Source: JBJXHC01 sp964538485 (GTDB lineage: Bacteria; Bacteroidota; Ignavibacteria; UBA10030; UBA6906). Taken from it: a DNA stretch of 43,124 nt. A program made the translations under genes and the position numbers. The notes under the pieces are model-generated. The model was not told where the DNA came from, made no database searches, and worked only from the letters and a program-made list of their open reading frames with translations. The DNA lies in NCBI GenBank assembly GCA_964538485.1, contig CAZIHJ010000014.1, positions 1 to 43,124 of the forward strand. Direction: 5' to 3'. Positions 1 to 7,393 of this stretch are shown here, piece by piece. Position 1 is the stretch's first letter, and the number at the start of each line of letters is the position of its first letter.

Positions 1-1577
1 GATAGTCCGAGACCGGTGCCGCGCTTTTTGCCATGCGAGAAGAACGGCTCAAACACCTTCGCTCGGATTTCGTCGGACATTCCAATTCCGGTGTCAGAAA
101 ATGTCATGACGACCGAGCCGGCCTTCTCAGCGGCGCTCACGGTCAGCGTTCCACCCTTGGGCATTGCATCCGCAGCGTTGCTTGCGAGGTTGTAAAACAC
201 ACGCACAATCTTCTCAACGTCGATCGTTACTTCGCCGCGGTATTCTATCTCGCGCTGGAGAGTTATCCCTTTCTTGGTAAGGTCGAGGCGGATAAAACCG
301 AGGATGTCGTCCATGACGTCGCCAAGGGCTACGGTCGTCCGGTTCATCTCGCTGATGCCGCGGGAAAAATCCAGGATGTCCTGCGACATGTGAACAAACC
401 TGTCCACCTGCCGGATCATCTCATCGGCAATGTGCGCGGCTTCCTCGTTGCCCGTGGTTTTGATCACTTGCGCATACATGCGCAATGTTCCCATCGGGTT
501 TTTTATATCATGTATAATACTGCTGGCCATGCGACCGACGGCAGACATCCGCTCGTTGTTGACCATATCGCGGGCAATGCGCGCATTCTCAAGGGCCAGC
601 GCCGCATGCACGGAGAATGCGTCAATAAACGATTCATCTTCCGACGTGAATGTTCCACCGGCCTTGTTCAATAATTGGAACACACCAACAATCTTGCCGT
701 CACGGTCGCGCATCGGCATGCAGAGCACATTGTGCGTCTTGTATCCGCTTCGCTTGTCAATCTCGGGATTGAAGCGCGGGTCTGCATACGCATCCGGGAT
801 GTTCACCGTCTCTCCGGTCTTCGCGACGTAACCGGCCAGTCCCTTTCCCGGCGGCAACCGGATTTCGCTTGTTCCTTGAGCGGTCTTGGACCAAAGCTCA
901 CCGGTTTTTTCATCCAGCAGATACAATGTGCCGCGGTCGGCGCTGGTGCTGCGGGTTGCCGAATCCAGGATGGCTACAAGCAGGGCATCAAGGTCAATGG
1001 TGGAGTTGACCGTCTTGCTGGCATCGACAAGCAGGTGGAGTTTATCCAGCTTGGTTCTTGAAGAAAGCTCGTTGCGCTCAAGCTCAAGGACGAAGGTTTG
1101 ATCCATTGTTCGGAGCCGGCGTGCGAGGTTTTGCAGAACGTTGAATGTGAAGACGTCCTCTTTCTTAATGAGCTGGCGGAAGTGCTCGGCGTCGAATCTG
1201 GCGATCGTGCAGGGTTGCACGGCTTCCGCCCGGGCGGATCGCGGCAACCCATCGATGATCGAAAGCTCGCCGAAGAAGTCCCCCTCGTGCAATACCGCCA
1301 GCAACGACTCAATGCCGTACTTGGTGAACTTCTTTATGCGAACGACGCCTTCGATAATGAGGAAGAGCTCCTTCCCCTGACTGAACTCGTTGAAGATCAT
1401 CTCGCCAGTTTTGTAACGATGGAGTTTCAATTTGGGGAGAAGCGTGGTGATGCGGCGCGGGTTGACGCCGCTAAAAAGCACGTTGCTGCGAACCTTCTGG
1501 AGAACGGGACGGAGGGTGGATGTGCGCTTCGGGACGCTGCGCGAGGGTTTACGGGTTGTGGGTTTCTTTTTCTTCAT
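1..1577 (-). CDS. Sensor histidine kinase with cNMP-binding and GAF domains (C-terminus cut by window edge)
   Basis: The minus-strand frame is open from ATG at 1577 to the window edge (525 codons seen). In order: a basic N-terminus; a cyclic-nucleotide-binding-like fold at about residues 28-150 (GKELFLIIEG, GDFFGELSIIDGLPRSA); a GAF domain at about 180-335 (GKGLAGYVAKTGE, FQLLNKAGG); a HisKA helix with phospho-acceptor His356 in IIHDIKNPMG; and a HATPase with N box FYNLASNAADAM (463-467), G1 DTGIGM (495-500), F box FEPFFSHG and G2 GTGLGL (520-525). Only the last stretch of the ATPase is missing. There is no transmembrane segment, so it should be a cytoplasmic sensor. No response regulator is visible, because its neighbour lies off the left edge. 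The frame is open further upstream to 1760 but has no ATG there; TTG at 1604 or 1676 is possible. It diverges from the ABC operon. The ligand is unknown. Confidence 0.9.
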   Translation of the reverse strand, partial: MKKKKPTTRKPSRSVPKRTSTLRPVLQKVRSNVLFSGVNPRRITTLLPKLKLHRYKTGEMIFNEFSQGKELFLIIEGVVRIKKFTKYGIESLLAVLHEGDFFGELSIIDGLPRSARAEAVQPCTIARFDAEHFRQLIKKEDVFTFNVLQNLARRLRTMDQTFVLELERNELSSRTKLDKLHLLVDASKTVNSTIDLDALLVAILDSATRSTSADRGTLYLLDEKTGELWSKTAQGTSEIRLPPGKGLAGYVAKTGETVNIPDAYADPRFNPEIDKRSGYKTHNVLCMPMRDRDGKIVGVFQLLNKAGGTFTSEDESFIDAFSVHAALALENARIARDMVNNERMSAVGRMASSIIHDIKNPMGTLRMYAQVIKTTGNEEAAHIADEMIRQVDRFVHMSQDILDFSRGISEMNRTTVALGDVMDDILGFIRLDLTKKGITLQREIEYRGEVTIDVEKIVRVFYNLASNAADAMPKGGTLTVSAAEKAGSVVMTFSDTGIGMSDEIRAKVFEPFFSHGKKRGTGLGL

Positions 1578-1688
1578 TCCGTTGATGAATACGGGGACGC
1601 CCAAACGCTTTTTGCGGTGTGCAACATCGTTGGAAAAAGTCCGTGTTATGATAGGTAAATCACGCTGGAGATGCAAGAAAACGTCTTG

Positions 1689-1749
1689 AGGCGGGTCGGC
1701 TCCTAGACGTTCCCCGCCTGTCCTAATTGATTCTTTGAGGCGGGCAGGA
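1689..1749. repeat. Small intergenic GGCGGG repeat cluster
   Basis: Two direct copies of AGGCGGG (1689-1695 and 1738-1744) flank an inverted copy CCCGCCT (1713-1719), each next to a GTCC/CAGGA-like tail. The inverted copy can pair with either direct copy, giving two alternative hairpins. It lies between the divergent kinase and ABC genes, and looks like a short REP-type palindromic unit. No function is claimed. Confidence 0.45.
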
Positions 1750-1788
1750 ATTGAACGTCCCTACGCGTGTACGAAGCATATCCACAAC

Positions 1789-1817
1789 TTGCACCTCAAA
1801 GAATTTACTGATATATA
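1789..1817 (+). promoter_or_regulatory. Putative sigma70-like promoter of the ABC operon
   Basis: TTGCAC (1789-1794), a 17-base spacer and TATATA (1812-1817). The predicted start of transcription (about 1823-1825) falls almost on the ATG at 1827, and no Shine-Dalgarno sequence precedes that ATG. The mRNA could therefore be leaderless, or the promoter call could be wrong. Confidence 0.45.
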
Positions 1818-1826
1818 CAGCCACTC

Positions 1827-2495
1827 ATGTCTCCCGAACTCATTCTCCAAACCATAGACCTTGGCAAGCGTTACAAGAAACGCTGGGCTGCGCGTGGCGT
1901 GAACCTGCGCGTACACAAGGGCGATGTNNNNNNNNNNNNNNNNNNNNNNNNNNNNNNNNNNNNNNNNNNNNNNNNNNNNNNNNNNNNNNNNNNNNNNNNN
2001 NNNNNNNNNNNNNNNNNNNNNNNNNNNCCGCAGGGGATCAAAGAAGTGCGTGAACTCATCCGACGGCTCTCGATTGAGCAGGGGATGACCGTTTTTCTAT
2101 CATCACATCTTCTCGCGGAGATCGAGCACACCGCAACCAGCATGGCGATTATCAATCGGGGAGAACTGGTCGTGCAAGGCAAAGTAACAGACCTGCTGAA
2201 TGCCAGCACGAACAAAGTCCGCGTTGATGTTCACCCGATCGACAAGGCCGAGGACATTATTCGAACATTGTCATTCGCGGGAGAGGTGGTTCGCCGCGAC
2301 CGGTTTCTTGATATCAGTATGCCGTTCGAGAAATCATCAGAACTCAACCACGCGCTTGTTGCTGCCGGAGTTGAGGTACATGCTCTGATTCCGCGTCGCT
2401 CTCTTGAAGAATATTTCCTCTCCATCACCGAAGGCACGTCAGACGTAACGCCTCCTTCCCACTTACCCGACAAGCATGTTCCGCATTCTCTCTAA
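1827..2495 (+). CDS. ABC transporter ATP-binding protein, interrupted by an assembly gap
   Basis: The N-terminus (LILQTIDLGKRYKK...VNLRVHKGD) is the start of an ABC ATPase up to the residues just before Walker A. After the 100-N gap the frame resumes right after the Walker B/D-loop with PQGIKEVRELIRRL, the H-loop VFLSSHLLAEIEHTA, and a C-terminal extension typical of BcrA/CcmA-like drug or lipid exporters. Walker A, Q-loop, signature and Walker B are all missing. A normal ATPase has about 125-140 residues here, and 100 N give only 33. The hole is therefore a placeholder for a larger unsequenced piece, not a real deletion. The 3' end overlaps the permease start by 20 bases, so the two are translationally coupled. 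It energises the permease at 2476; the substrate is unknown. Confidence 0.85.
   Translation: MSPELILQTIDLGKRYKKRWAARGVNLRVHKGDXXXXXXXXXXXXXXXXXXXXXXXXXXXXXXXXXXPQGIKEVRELIRRLSIEQGMTVFLSSHLLAEIEHTATSMAIINRGELVVQGKVTDLLNASTNKVRVDVHPIDKAEDIIRTLSFAGEVVRRDRFLDISMPFEKSSELNHALVAAGVEVHALIPRRSLEEYFLSITEGTSDVTPPSHLPDKHVPHSL
1928..2027. other. Assembly gap (100 N)
   Basis: Exactly 100 N inside the ABC ATPase gene. Comparison with the usual ABC fold suggests roughly 375-420 real bases are missing, so downstream coordinates are probably shifted relative to the true chromosome. Confidence 0.98.
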
Positions 2496-3312
2496 CGAAA
2501 TCATCAAAACATATCGCAAGTGGCGAACCTACATCGGGTTCATCGCCATTGCGGTCCTTGTGCCGTTGGTGCAGTTTGCAATCAAATGGCAGGGATCCGG
2601 AGGAATGGGCGGTATCCGCCGCTCGCTCGAACAGGATTTCTTTCTCGTAGGCAATATCTTCAACGGTTACTTCATCACGCAGATGATCATGAACAGCCTC
2701 TGGGTGCATGTGCCGTTTCTTATCAGTCTCGTTGCCGGCGACCAGCTTGCAGGCGAGGCGACCGGTGGGACGTTCCGGTTAATGCTGATCAGACCGGCGT
2801 CGCGGTCACGCATACTTCTCGCCAAGTATGTTACAACGCTCTTCTACACGTTCACGCTGATTCTGTTCATGGCCGTGTTGAGTCTGGGGTTGGGGGTGTT
2901 TCTGTTCGGCTCCGGCGACCTTGTTGTACCGGGTGAAACCATCGTTGTCATTCCGGAGGCAGACGTTCTCTATCGTTTTGCCATCGCATTTGGATTGGCG
3001 ACATGGAGCATGTGGTGCGTTGCTTCACTGGCGTTTCTGTTCTCATCACTGGTGGAAAATGCCATCGGGCCCATCATCGGCACCATGACAGTGATTATTC
3101 TCTTTCTTATTATCTCCAATCTGCCGGTGGAGTTCTTTGAGAAAGTCCGTCCCTACTTGTTTACGAGCTATCTGAATGTCTGGCAGGAGGCGTTTGGTGA
3201 ACCGATTCTCTGGGATGAGATCGGTGCATCAATGCTGAAGCTCGGCGGTTTTAGCATTGGTTTTTATGGGGTTACTTGGTATATTTTCCGGCGCAAGGAT
3301 ATTCTGAGTTAG
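2476..3312 (+). CDS. ABC-2 type transporter permease
   Basis: A 278-residue membrane protein. An N-terminal cytosolic segment (MFRILSNEIIKTYRKWRTY) leads into TM1 (IGFIAIAVLVPLVQFAI). A loop of about 60 residues follows, then five more hydrophobic helices, with the coupling-type segment LAGEATGGTFRLMLIRPASRSRILLAKY typical of ABC-2 permeases. It ends in a short basic tail (IFRRKDILS). The start overlaps the ATPase end by 20 bases, so the pair forms one exporter. Substrates of this family include drugs, lipids and polysaccharide precursors; nothing here selects one. Confidence 0.85.
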   Translation: MFRILSNEIIKTYRKWRTYIGFIAIAVLVPLVQFAIKWQGSGGMGGIRRSLEQDFFLVGNIFNGYFITQMIMNSLWVHVPFLISLVAGDQLAGEATGGTFRLMLIRPASRSRILLAKYVTTLFYTFTLILFMAVLSLGLGVFLFGSGDLVVPGETIVVIPEADVLYRFAIAFGLATWSMWCVASLAFLFSSLVENAIGPIIGTMTVIILFLIISNLPVEFFEKVRPYLFTSYLNVWQEAFGEPILWDEIGASMLKLGGFSIGFYGVTWYIFRRKDILS

Positions 3313-3353
3313 GCGTTTCACCTCTCACATCAATCATTCTGGATAATTCACAC

Positions 3354-4532
3354 ATGCAACTTGAACAGATACAGGAAGAACTTCGCGCCCGAAAACTCGG
3401 TGGCTGGCTGTTGTGCGATTTCCATCATCGCGACCATCTCGCATACCGCGTGCTCGGACTCGATGCAACAAGAATGACGACGCGACGATGGTTTTATTTC
3501 ATTCCGGCAAAGGGTGAGCCGCGAAAACTTGTTCATACCGTTGAACCGGGAAAGCTTGACACACTCCCCGGATCGAAGACTCTGTTTCTCGCCTGGGAGC
3601 AGTTACATTCTTCGTTGAAGAAGATCCTCGGCTCTCCCAAGAGAATAGCCATGCAATATTCACCCAAGAATAATATCCCGTACGTCTCGCTCGTGGATGC
3701 CGGCATTATTGAACTGGTCAAGAGCTTCGGGCACAAGATTGCTTCCTCTGCCGACCTGGTCCAGAGGTTTGAGTCGTTGATCAGCGAAGAGGGATACCGG
3801 CTGCACAAGGAAGCCGGTGTGGTAATGGACAAGATTCGCGCCGAAGCGTTCGAGAAGATCAGGCAGGCGATCGCTTCCAATAATGGCATGACGGAATACG
3901 ACTTGACAACATGGATGATGCAACGCTTCAAAGAGAGCGGACTCATCACCACCGACTCGCCGATCATCGGTACGAACGAACATCCTGCGGACCCGCACTT
4001 TGAATCAACGCCTGCGAACACACGACCCTTCAAGAAGGGCGATACAGTGTTGATAGATATGTGGGCAAAGAAGAATGTACCCGGCGGAATATACTATGAT
4101 ATCACCTGGCTGGGTTTCATCGGTAACGATCCACCGAAGAAGTATGTGGAGATCTTTGAGGCCGTACGAGATGCGCGTAATGCTGCGATAGGTTTTGTAA
4201 AAGACAAGTTTGCCAAAGGGAAGCCATGCCACGGCTGGCAGGTGGATGACGCGAGTCGCAACGTTGTAAAGAAGCGCGGATATGCAAAGTACTTCCTGCA
4301 CCGGACCGGTCACTCCATCGGCGAGGAAGTACATGGCAACGGTGTGAACATCGATAATCTCGAAACGCGCGACGATCGGCAGTTGATGCCGGGAAGCTGT
4401 TTCTCTATCGAACCCGGAATTTATCTTGCTCACGAATCCATGGCAGTCCGATCAGAGATCAACATGTTCATCCGCCATGACGGTGTGCCCGAGGTAACCG
4501 GCGAGATGCAAGAGAAGCTGATATTGATTTGA
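3354..4532 (+). CDS. Xaa-Pro aminopeptidase, M24 family
   Basis: A 392-residue protein with an N-terminal creatinase-like domain (about 1-150) and a C-terminal pita-bread catalytic domain. All five expected metal ligands are visible: Asp235 (VLIDMWAKK), Asp249 (GIYYDITW), His320 (RTGHSIGEEVHGNG), Glu353 (SIEPGIYL) and Glu368 (VRSEINMFI). It should cleave N-terminal residues before proline with two metal ions, in the cytoplasm since no signal peptide is seen. The frame extends upstream to 3276, but that part overlaps the permease and has no family similarity, so I start at the ATG at 3354. It lies 41 bases after the permease and 52 before a POT-like peptide transporter, which fits a peptide-use unit. 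Confidence 0.88.
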   Translation: MQLEQIQEELRARKLGGWLLCDFHHRDHLAYRVLGLDATRMTTRRWFYFIPAKGEPRKLVHTVEPGKLDTLPGSKTLFLAWEQLHSSLKKILGSPKRIAMQYSPKNNIPYVSLVDAGIIELVKSFGHKIASSADLVQRFESLISEEGYRLHKEAGVVMDKIRAEAFEKIRQAIASNNGMTEYDLTTWMMQRFKESGLITTDSPIIGTNEHPADPHFESTPANTRPFKKGDTVLIDMWAKKNVPGGIYYDITWLGFIGNDPPKKYVEIFEAVRDARNAAIGFVKDKFAKGKPCHGWQVDDASRNVVKKRGYAKYFLHRTGHSIGEEVHGNGVNIDNLETRDDRQLMPGSCFSIEPGIYLAHESMAVRSEINMFIRHDGVPEVTGEMQEKLILI

Positions 4533-4572
4533 CACTCCGCCATCCATAGTCAACCATTCACTCACCCCTTTC

Positions 4573-4577
4573 AGGAG
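4573..4577 (+). promoter_or_regulatory. Ribosome binding site that decides the transporter start
   Basis: AGGAG lies 7 bases before GTG at 4585 but only 1 base before the other in-frame GTG at 4579, so the later GTG is chosen. Confidence 0.65.
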
Positions 4578-4584
4578 CGTGCCT

Positions 4585-5847
4585 GTGAGCATCTCTCAAA
4601 CTCTGCGCGATATCCGCACCGGATTTAGTCCAACGTTTTGGGTGGCGAACATCCTTGAGCTCTTCGAACGTCTGGCGTTCTATGGTTCGAAGGCCGTGCT
4701 CGCCGTGTACCTTGCCAACAAAGTAGGGCTGGGTGTTGAAACCGGCGGCGCTCTCGTCGGTCTCTATTCCGGACTCATCTTCTCGCTGCCAATTCTTGCC
4801 GGGGTATTCGTTGACCGGTATGGTTTCAAGAAGTCACTGCTTGCATGCTTCGCCATCTTTGCCATCGGCTATTTTCTCGTCGGCCTTGCGGGAATGGATA
4901 TGGCCAAGGGTTTGGTGGAGGGAATCGGGACGACCACCTACGTCACGGGAGTGCTGATTTTGACGGCGATTGGCGGGTCACTCATCAAGCCCTGCATCGT
5001 CGGAACAGTCGCTATGACATCGAAGCCGGAAGTGAAGTCGCTTGGATTTTCGATCTATTACACGCTGGTCAATCTTGGCGGTGCCATCGGCCCCATCCTT
5101 GCACTGTATGTCCGCGAAGGTCTCGGCATCGAGTATGTCTTGATGATGTCGTCGTTGACGTCGCTGCTCCTCGTCCTCGGTACGTTCATCTTTTTCAAGG
5201 AACCTGATGTTCAGGGCGGAAAAGGGGAAAGGAAGACGTTTGGCAAGGTATTCAAGGACATGCTTCTGGTGTTTCGCAATGGGAGGTTCATTATCTTTCT
5301 CGTGATCTTCTCGGGGTTCTGGATAATGTTCTGGCAGATATTCTTTTCATTCCCTTTCTATATTATCGAGGTATTGAAGTTCGAGAGGTTTGAACTTCTT
5401 GAGACGGTGGATGCCTGGACGATTATTCTCGTCAGCGTTCCCATCACAGCTCTGGTGAAGAAATGGAGCCCGATCGCTGCTATGACTCTCGGCTTTTCCG
5501 TTGCCAGCATCTCCTGGTTGGTCATCGCTTCATCGGACAGCATCATGTTTTCCATTATCGCAATGGCGCTCTTTGCCATTGGTGAAGCTACACAAGCTCC
5601 ACGGTTTTATGAATACGTGAGTTCACTGGCACCAAAAGATCAGGTGGGAACATTCATGGGTTTCGCATTCCTCCCGGTTGCAATCGGCTCGTTCGTTGCA
5701 GGACCCCTTTCCGGCTGGCTTGTGCAAACATATATCCGCGATACATTCAATCCTTCCATGATGTGGTATATCCTCGCGGCAATCGGCTTTGGCTCAACCG
5801 CTTTGATGCTGTTATACAATGCCTTCCTTGTGAAGAAGCCATCATAG
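4585..5847 (+). CDS. MFS transporter, POT/PTR (peptide transporter)-like
   Basis: A 420-residue, about 12-helix major facilitator protein. The first helix carries ELFERLAFYG, which matches the ExxER...YYG signature of proton-dependent oligopeptide transporters. TM2-TM3 hold the MFS loop GVFVDRYGFKKS, TM4-5 hold GGSLIKPC and YYTLVNLGGAIGP (POT-like), and the C half has EATQAPRFYEYVSSLAPKDQVGTFMG, resembling the POT motif around TM10. It should import short peptides with protons across the inner membrane. The start is a GTG set by its RBS. It follows the Xaa-Pro peptidase, which would act on imported peptides. The exact substrate is uncertain, and the family is divergent from E. coli Dtp proteins. 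Confidence 0.75.
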   Translation: MSISQTLRDIRTGFSPTFWVANILELFERLAFYGSKAVLAVYLANKVGLGVETGGALVGLYSGLIFSLPILAGVFVDRYGFKKSLLACFAIFAIGYFLVGLAGMDMAKGLVEGIGTTTYVTGVLILTAIGGSLIKPCIVGTVAMTSKPEVKSLGFSIYYTLVNLGGAIGPILALYVREGLGIEYVLMMSSLTSLLLVLGTFIFFKEPDVQGGKGERKTFGKVFKDMLLVFRNGRFIIFLVIFSGFWIMFWQIFFSFPFYIIEVLKFERFELLETVDAWTIILVSVPITALVKKWSPIAAMTLGFSVASISWLVIASSDSIMFSIIAMALFAIGEATQAPRFYEYVSSLAPKDQVGTFMGFAFLPVAIGSFVAGPLSGWLVQTYIRDTFNPSMMWYILAAIGFGSTALMLLYNAFLVKKPS

Positions 5848-5859
5848 GAGGGAGAAGTC

Positions 5860-6537
5860 TTGGAGAGGTGTGTGCGGACGCTGTTCTTGTGTTTCCTCCC
5901 CATTCACTTTACCGTCGCGCAACTGAGCGGTGAAGATGTCCTGAAGAAAGTTGAAGAGACCTTCCGCGGTGTGGAGGACTATTCCGTCCAACTCAATATT
6001 GTTGTCGATCTTGAACGCATCAAAGTTCCTTCGATGAACGTGAAGATGTATTTCAAGCAACCCGACAAGGTCCATTACGAATCCGGCAGCTTTGCCCTCC
6101 TGCCGAAAGAGAGCATGTCGCTCAATCCTTCCCAGCTTCGGGAGCAATACACCGTTGAGAGCACACGCCAATTCTCCGATAGCGGCAAGGGTTACCATGA
6201 ACTTTTCCTCAGACCAAAGAAAGAGAATACTGCGCTGCGCGGTCTTGCCCTGACGATTGACGGCGAACGCTGGGTTCCGGTGTTGCTTGTTTCGTCGTTG
6301 CCCGGTGGCAGGATGATGAAAGCTGAATTCACCCACGAGCAGGTGGAGGGACACTGGCTCCCCGCATTGCTCAGCGTGAACTTCTCTTCCGATGCCAGGG
6401 ATGAAGATGCCGGGCAGCCGGCGACTCCCGCACCACAAACCCGCCCTCCCCGCAAGGGCTCCATCTCTATCCGGTACAGCAACTATAGATTAAACACCGA
6501 CTTGAGTGATGAGGTGTTTGAGAAGAAAGAAGAGTAA
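5860..6537 (+). CDS. LolA-like periplasmic protein (outer-membrane lipoprotein-sorting fold)
   Basis: 225 residues with an N-terminal signal peptide (TLFLCFLPIHFTVAQ) then LSGEDVLKKVEETFRGVEDY, the usual opening of LolA/LolB-fold proteins. A series of alternating beta strands follows (MNVKMYFKQPDKVHYESG), fitting a half-barrel that binds acyl chains. A Pro-rich loop (ATPAPQTRPPRKG, about residues 187-199) interrupts the C-terminal strands. The start is TTG at 5860 behind a strong GGAGGGAG; GTG at 5872 is an alternative. It sits 12 bases after the transporter and is probably co-transcribed. No lipoprotein cysteine is clear. Function beyond the fold class is not known. Confidence 0.6.
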   Translation: MERCVRTLFLCFLPIHFTVAQLSGEDVLKKVEETFRGVEDYSVQLNIVVDLERIKVPSMNVKMYFKQPDKVHYESGSFALLPKESMSLNPSQLREQYTVESTRQFSDSGKGYHELFLRPKKENTALRGLALTIDGERWVPVLLVSSLPGGRMMKAEFTHEQVEGHWLPALLSVNFSSDARDEDAGQPATPAPQTRPPRKGSISIRYSNYRLNTDLSDEVFEKKEE

Positions 6538-6670
6538 TTCGCTCCGGCAGAGTCAAAATCTCTGCAATGTGGAGGTTCATTTGACCATCAGAGTGTACGC
6601 CGCACAGTTTTTTCCGTAGGTGCCGCCCAGTGAATTCCGCAATCCCCAAAGAATAATCTTCTGCACCCTC

Positions 6671-6698
6671 TTGATTCTTTCTTGGGATTTTCTATTTT
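6671..6698 (+). promoter_or_regulatory. Putative promoter of the iron operon
   Basis: TTGATT (6671-6676), a 16-base spacer and TATTTT (6693-6698). The -10 box overlaps the left arm of the palindromic operator, so a bound repressor would block RNA polymerase. Confidence 0.5.
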
Positions 6699-6712
6699 AG
6701 GTATACCTAAAA
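6695..6712. promoter_or_regulatory. Palindromic operator for a DtxR/MntR-family repressor
   Basis: TTTTAGGTATACCTAAAA is a perfect 18-base palindrome. Its core TTAGG..CCTAA is the half-site arrangement known for DtxR/IdeR-type iron boxes, although the centre is shorter than the classical 19-mer. A third half-site TTTAGG follows at 6718-6723, forming a second inverted pair with the CCTAAA of the first. The operator lies 27 bases before the gene for a DtxR-family regulator, so autoregulation and metal control of the whole operon is the natural inference. Confidence 0.75.
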
Positions 6713-6739
6713 ATATCTTTAGGAATACAAAGAGCTAAA

Positions 6740-7393
6740 ATGCCCAATATCTCGACAGAAGACTACATCAAACATATCTACAAGCTGGAGCAAGAGGGGA
6801 AGAAAGTGACGACCTCGGCTCTTGCTGCAAGCCTGGATCTCTCCGACCCCTCGGTTACAGACATGATCAAAAAGCTCTCCGAGAAGGGTCATGTAAGTTA
6901 TGAGCCATATCGGGGTGTTGGACTGACGAAACAGGGAAGGCAGATGGCGTTGAAGATTGTTCGGCGGCACCGGCTTTGGGAAATGTACTTGATGAAGTTC
7001 CTGGGATTTTCCTGGGACCAGGTACACGACGAAGCGGAACGTCTTGAACACGTGACATCGGATGATATGGAACGAAGATTAGATGAAGCCCTTGGATTTC
7101 CCAAAGCAGATCCGCATGGTGACCCGATTCCCACCGTGGATGGCAAATTGCATGAAATGGACTACGCTCCTCTTGCATCATGCACCGTGGGGGAAGTAGT
7201 AATAATTTTGAGAGTGAGCGATGAAGACCCCGCGATCCTCCAGCACGCGACGAGACTCGGAGTAAAGCTGAACACAAAAATTACGATTCGCGAGAAGACC
7301 GAATTCGATGGCGCCATGGTTGTGCGGGTCGGGTCGAAACAGCAGTTTATCAGTCAACAGGTGGCAGAGGCGATTTTTGTGGAGAGAGTATGA
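6740..7393 (+). CDS. DtxR/MntR-family metal-dependent transcriptional regulator
   Basis: 217 residues in the three-domain DtxR plan: winged helix at 5-65 (recognition region SLDLSDPSVTDMIKKL), metal-binding/dimerisation domain at 70-130, and an FeoA/SH3-like C-terminal domain from about 145. Likely metal ligands are Asp8, His77, Glu81, His96, Glu100, Glu103 and His104. Glu100 sits where DtxR and IdeR have Cys and where manganese-sensing MntR has Glu, so the sensor site is MntR-like although the operon is for iron. It should repress from the palindrome just upstream when metal is bound. Its stop overlaps the next start (ATGA). The metal specificity is inferred. Confidence 0.9.
   Translation: MPNISTEDYIKHIYKLEQEGKKVTTSALAASLDLSDPSVTDMIKKLSEKGHVSYEPYRGVGLTKQGRQMALKIVRRHRLWEMYLMKFLGFSWDQVHDEAERLEHVTSDDMERRLDEALGFPKADPHGDPIPTVDGKLHEMDYAPLASCTVGEVVIILRVSDEDPAILQHATRLGVKLNTKITIREKTEFDGAMVVRVGSKQQFISQQVAEAIFVERV

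Noticed and set aside
33..1689. Plus-strand open frames of 71-213 codons
   Set aside because: They are shadows of the minus-strand histidine kinase, whose domain motifs are clear.
1827..2495. Truncated ABC pseudogene
   Set aside because: The missing motifs fall exactly in the 100-N gap, so the loss is an assembly artefact.
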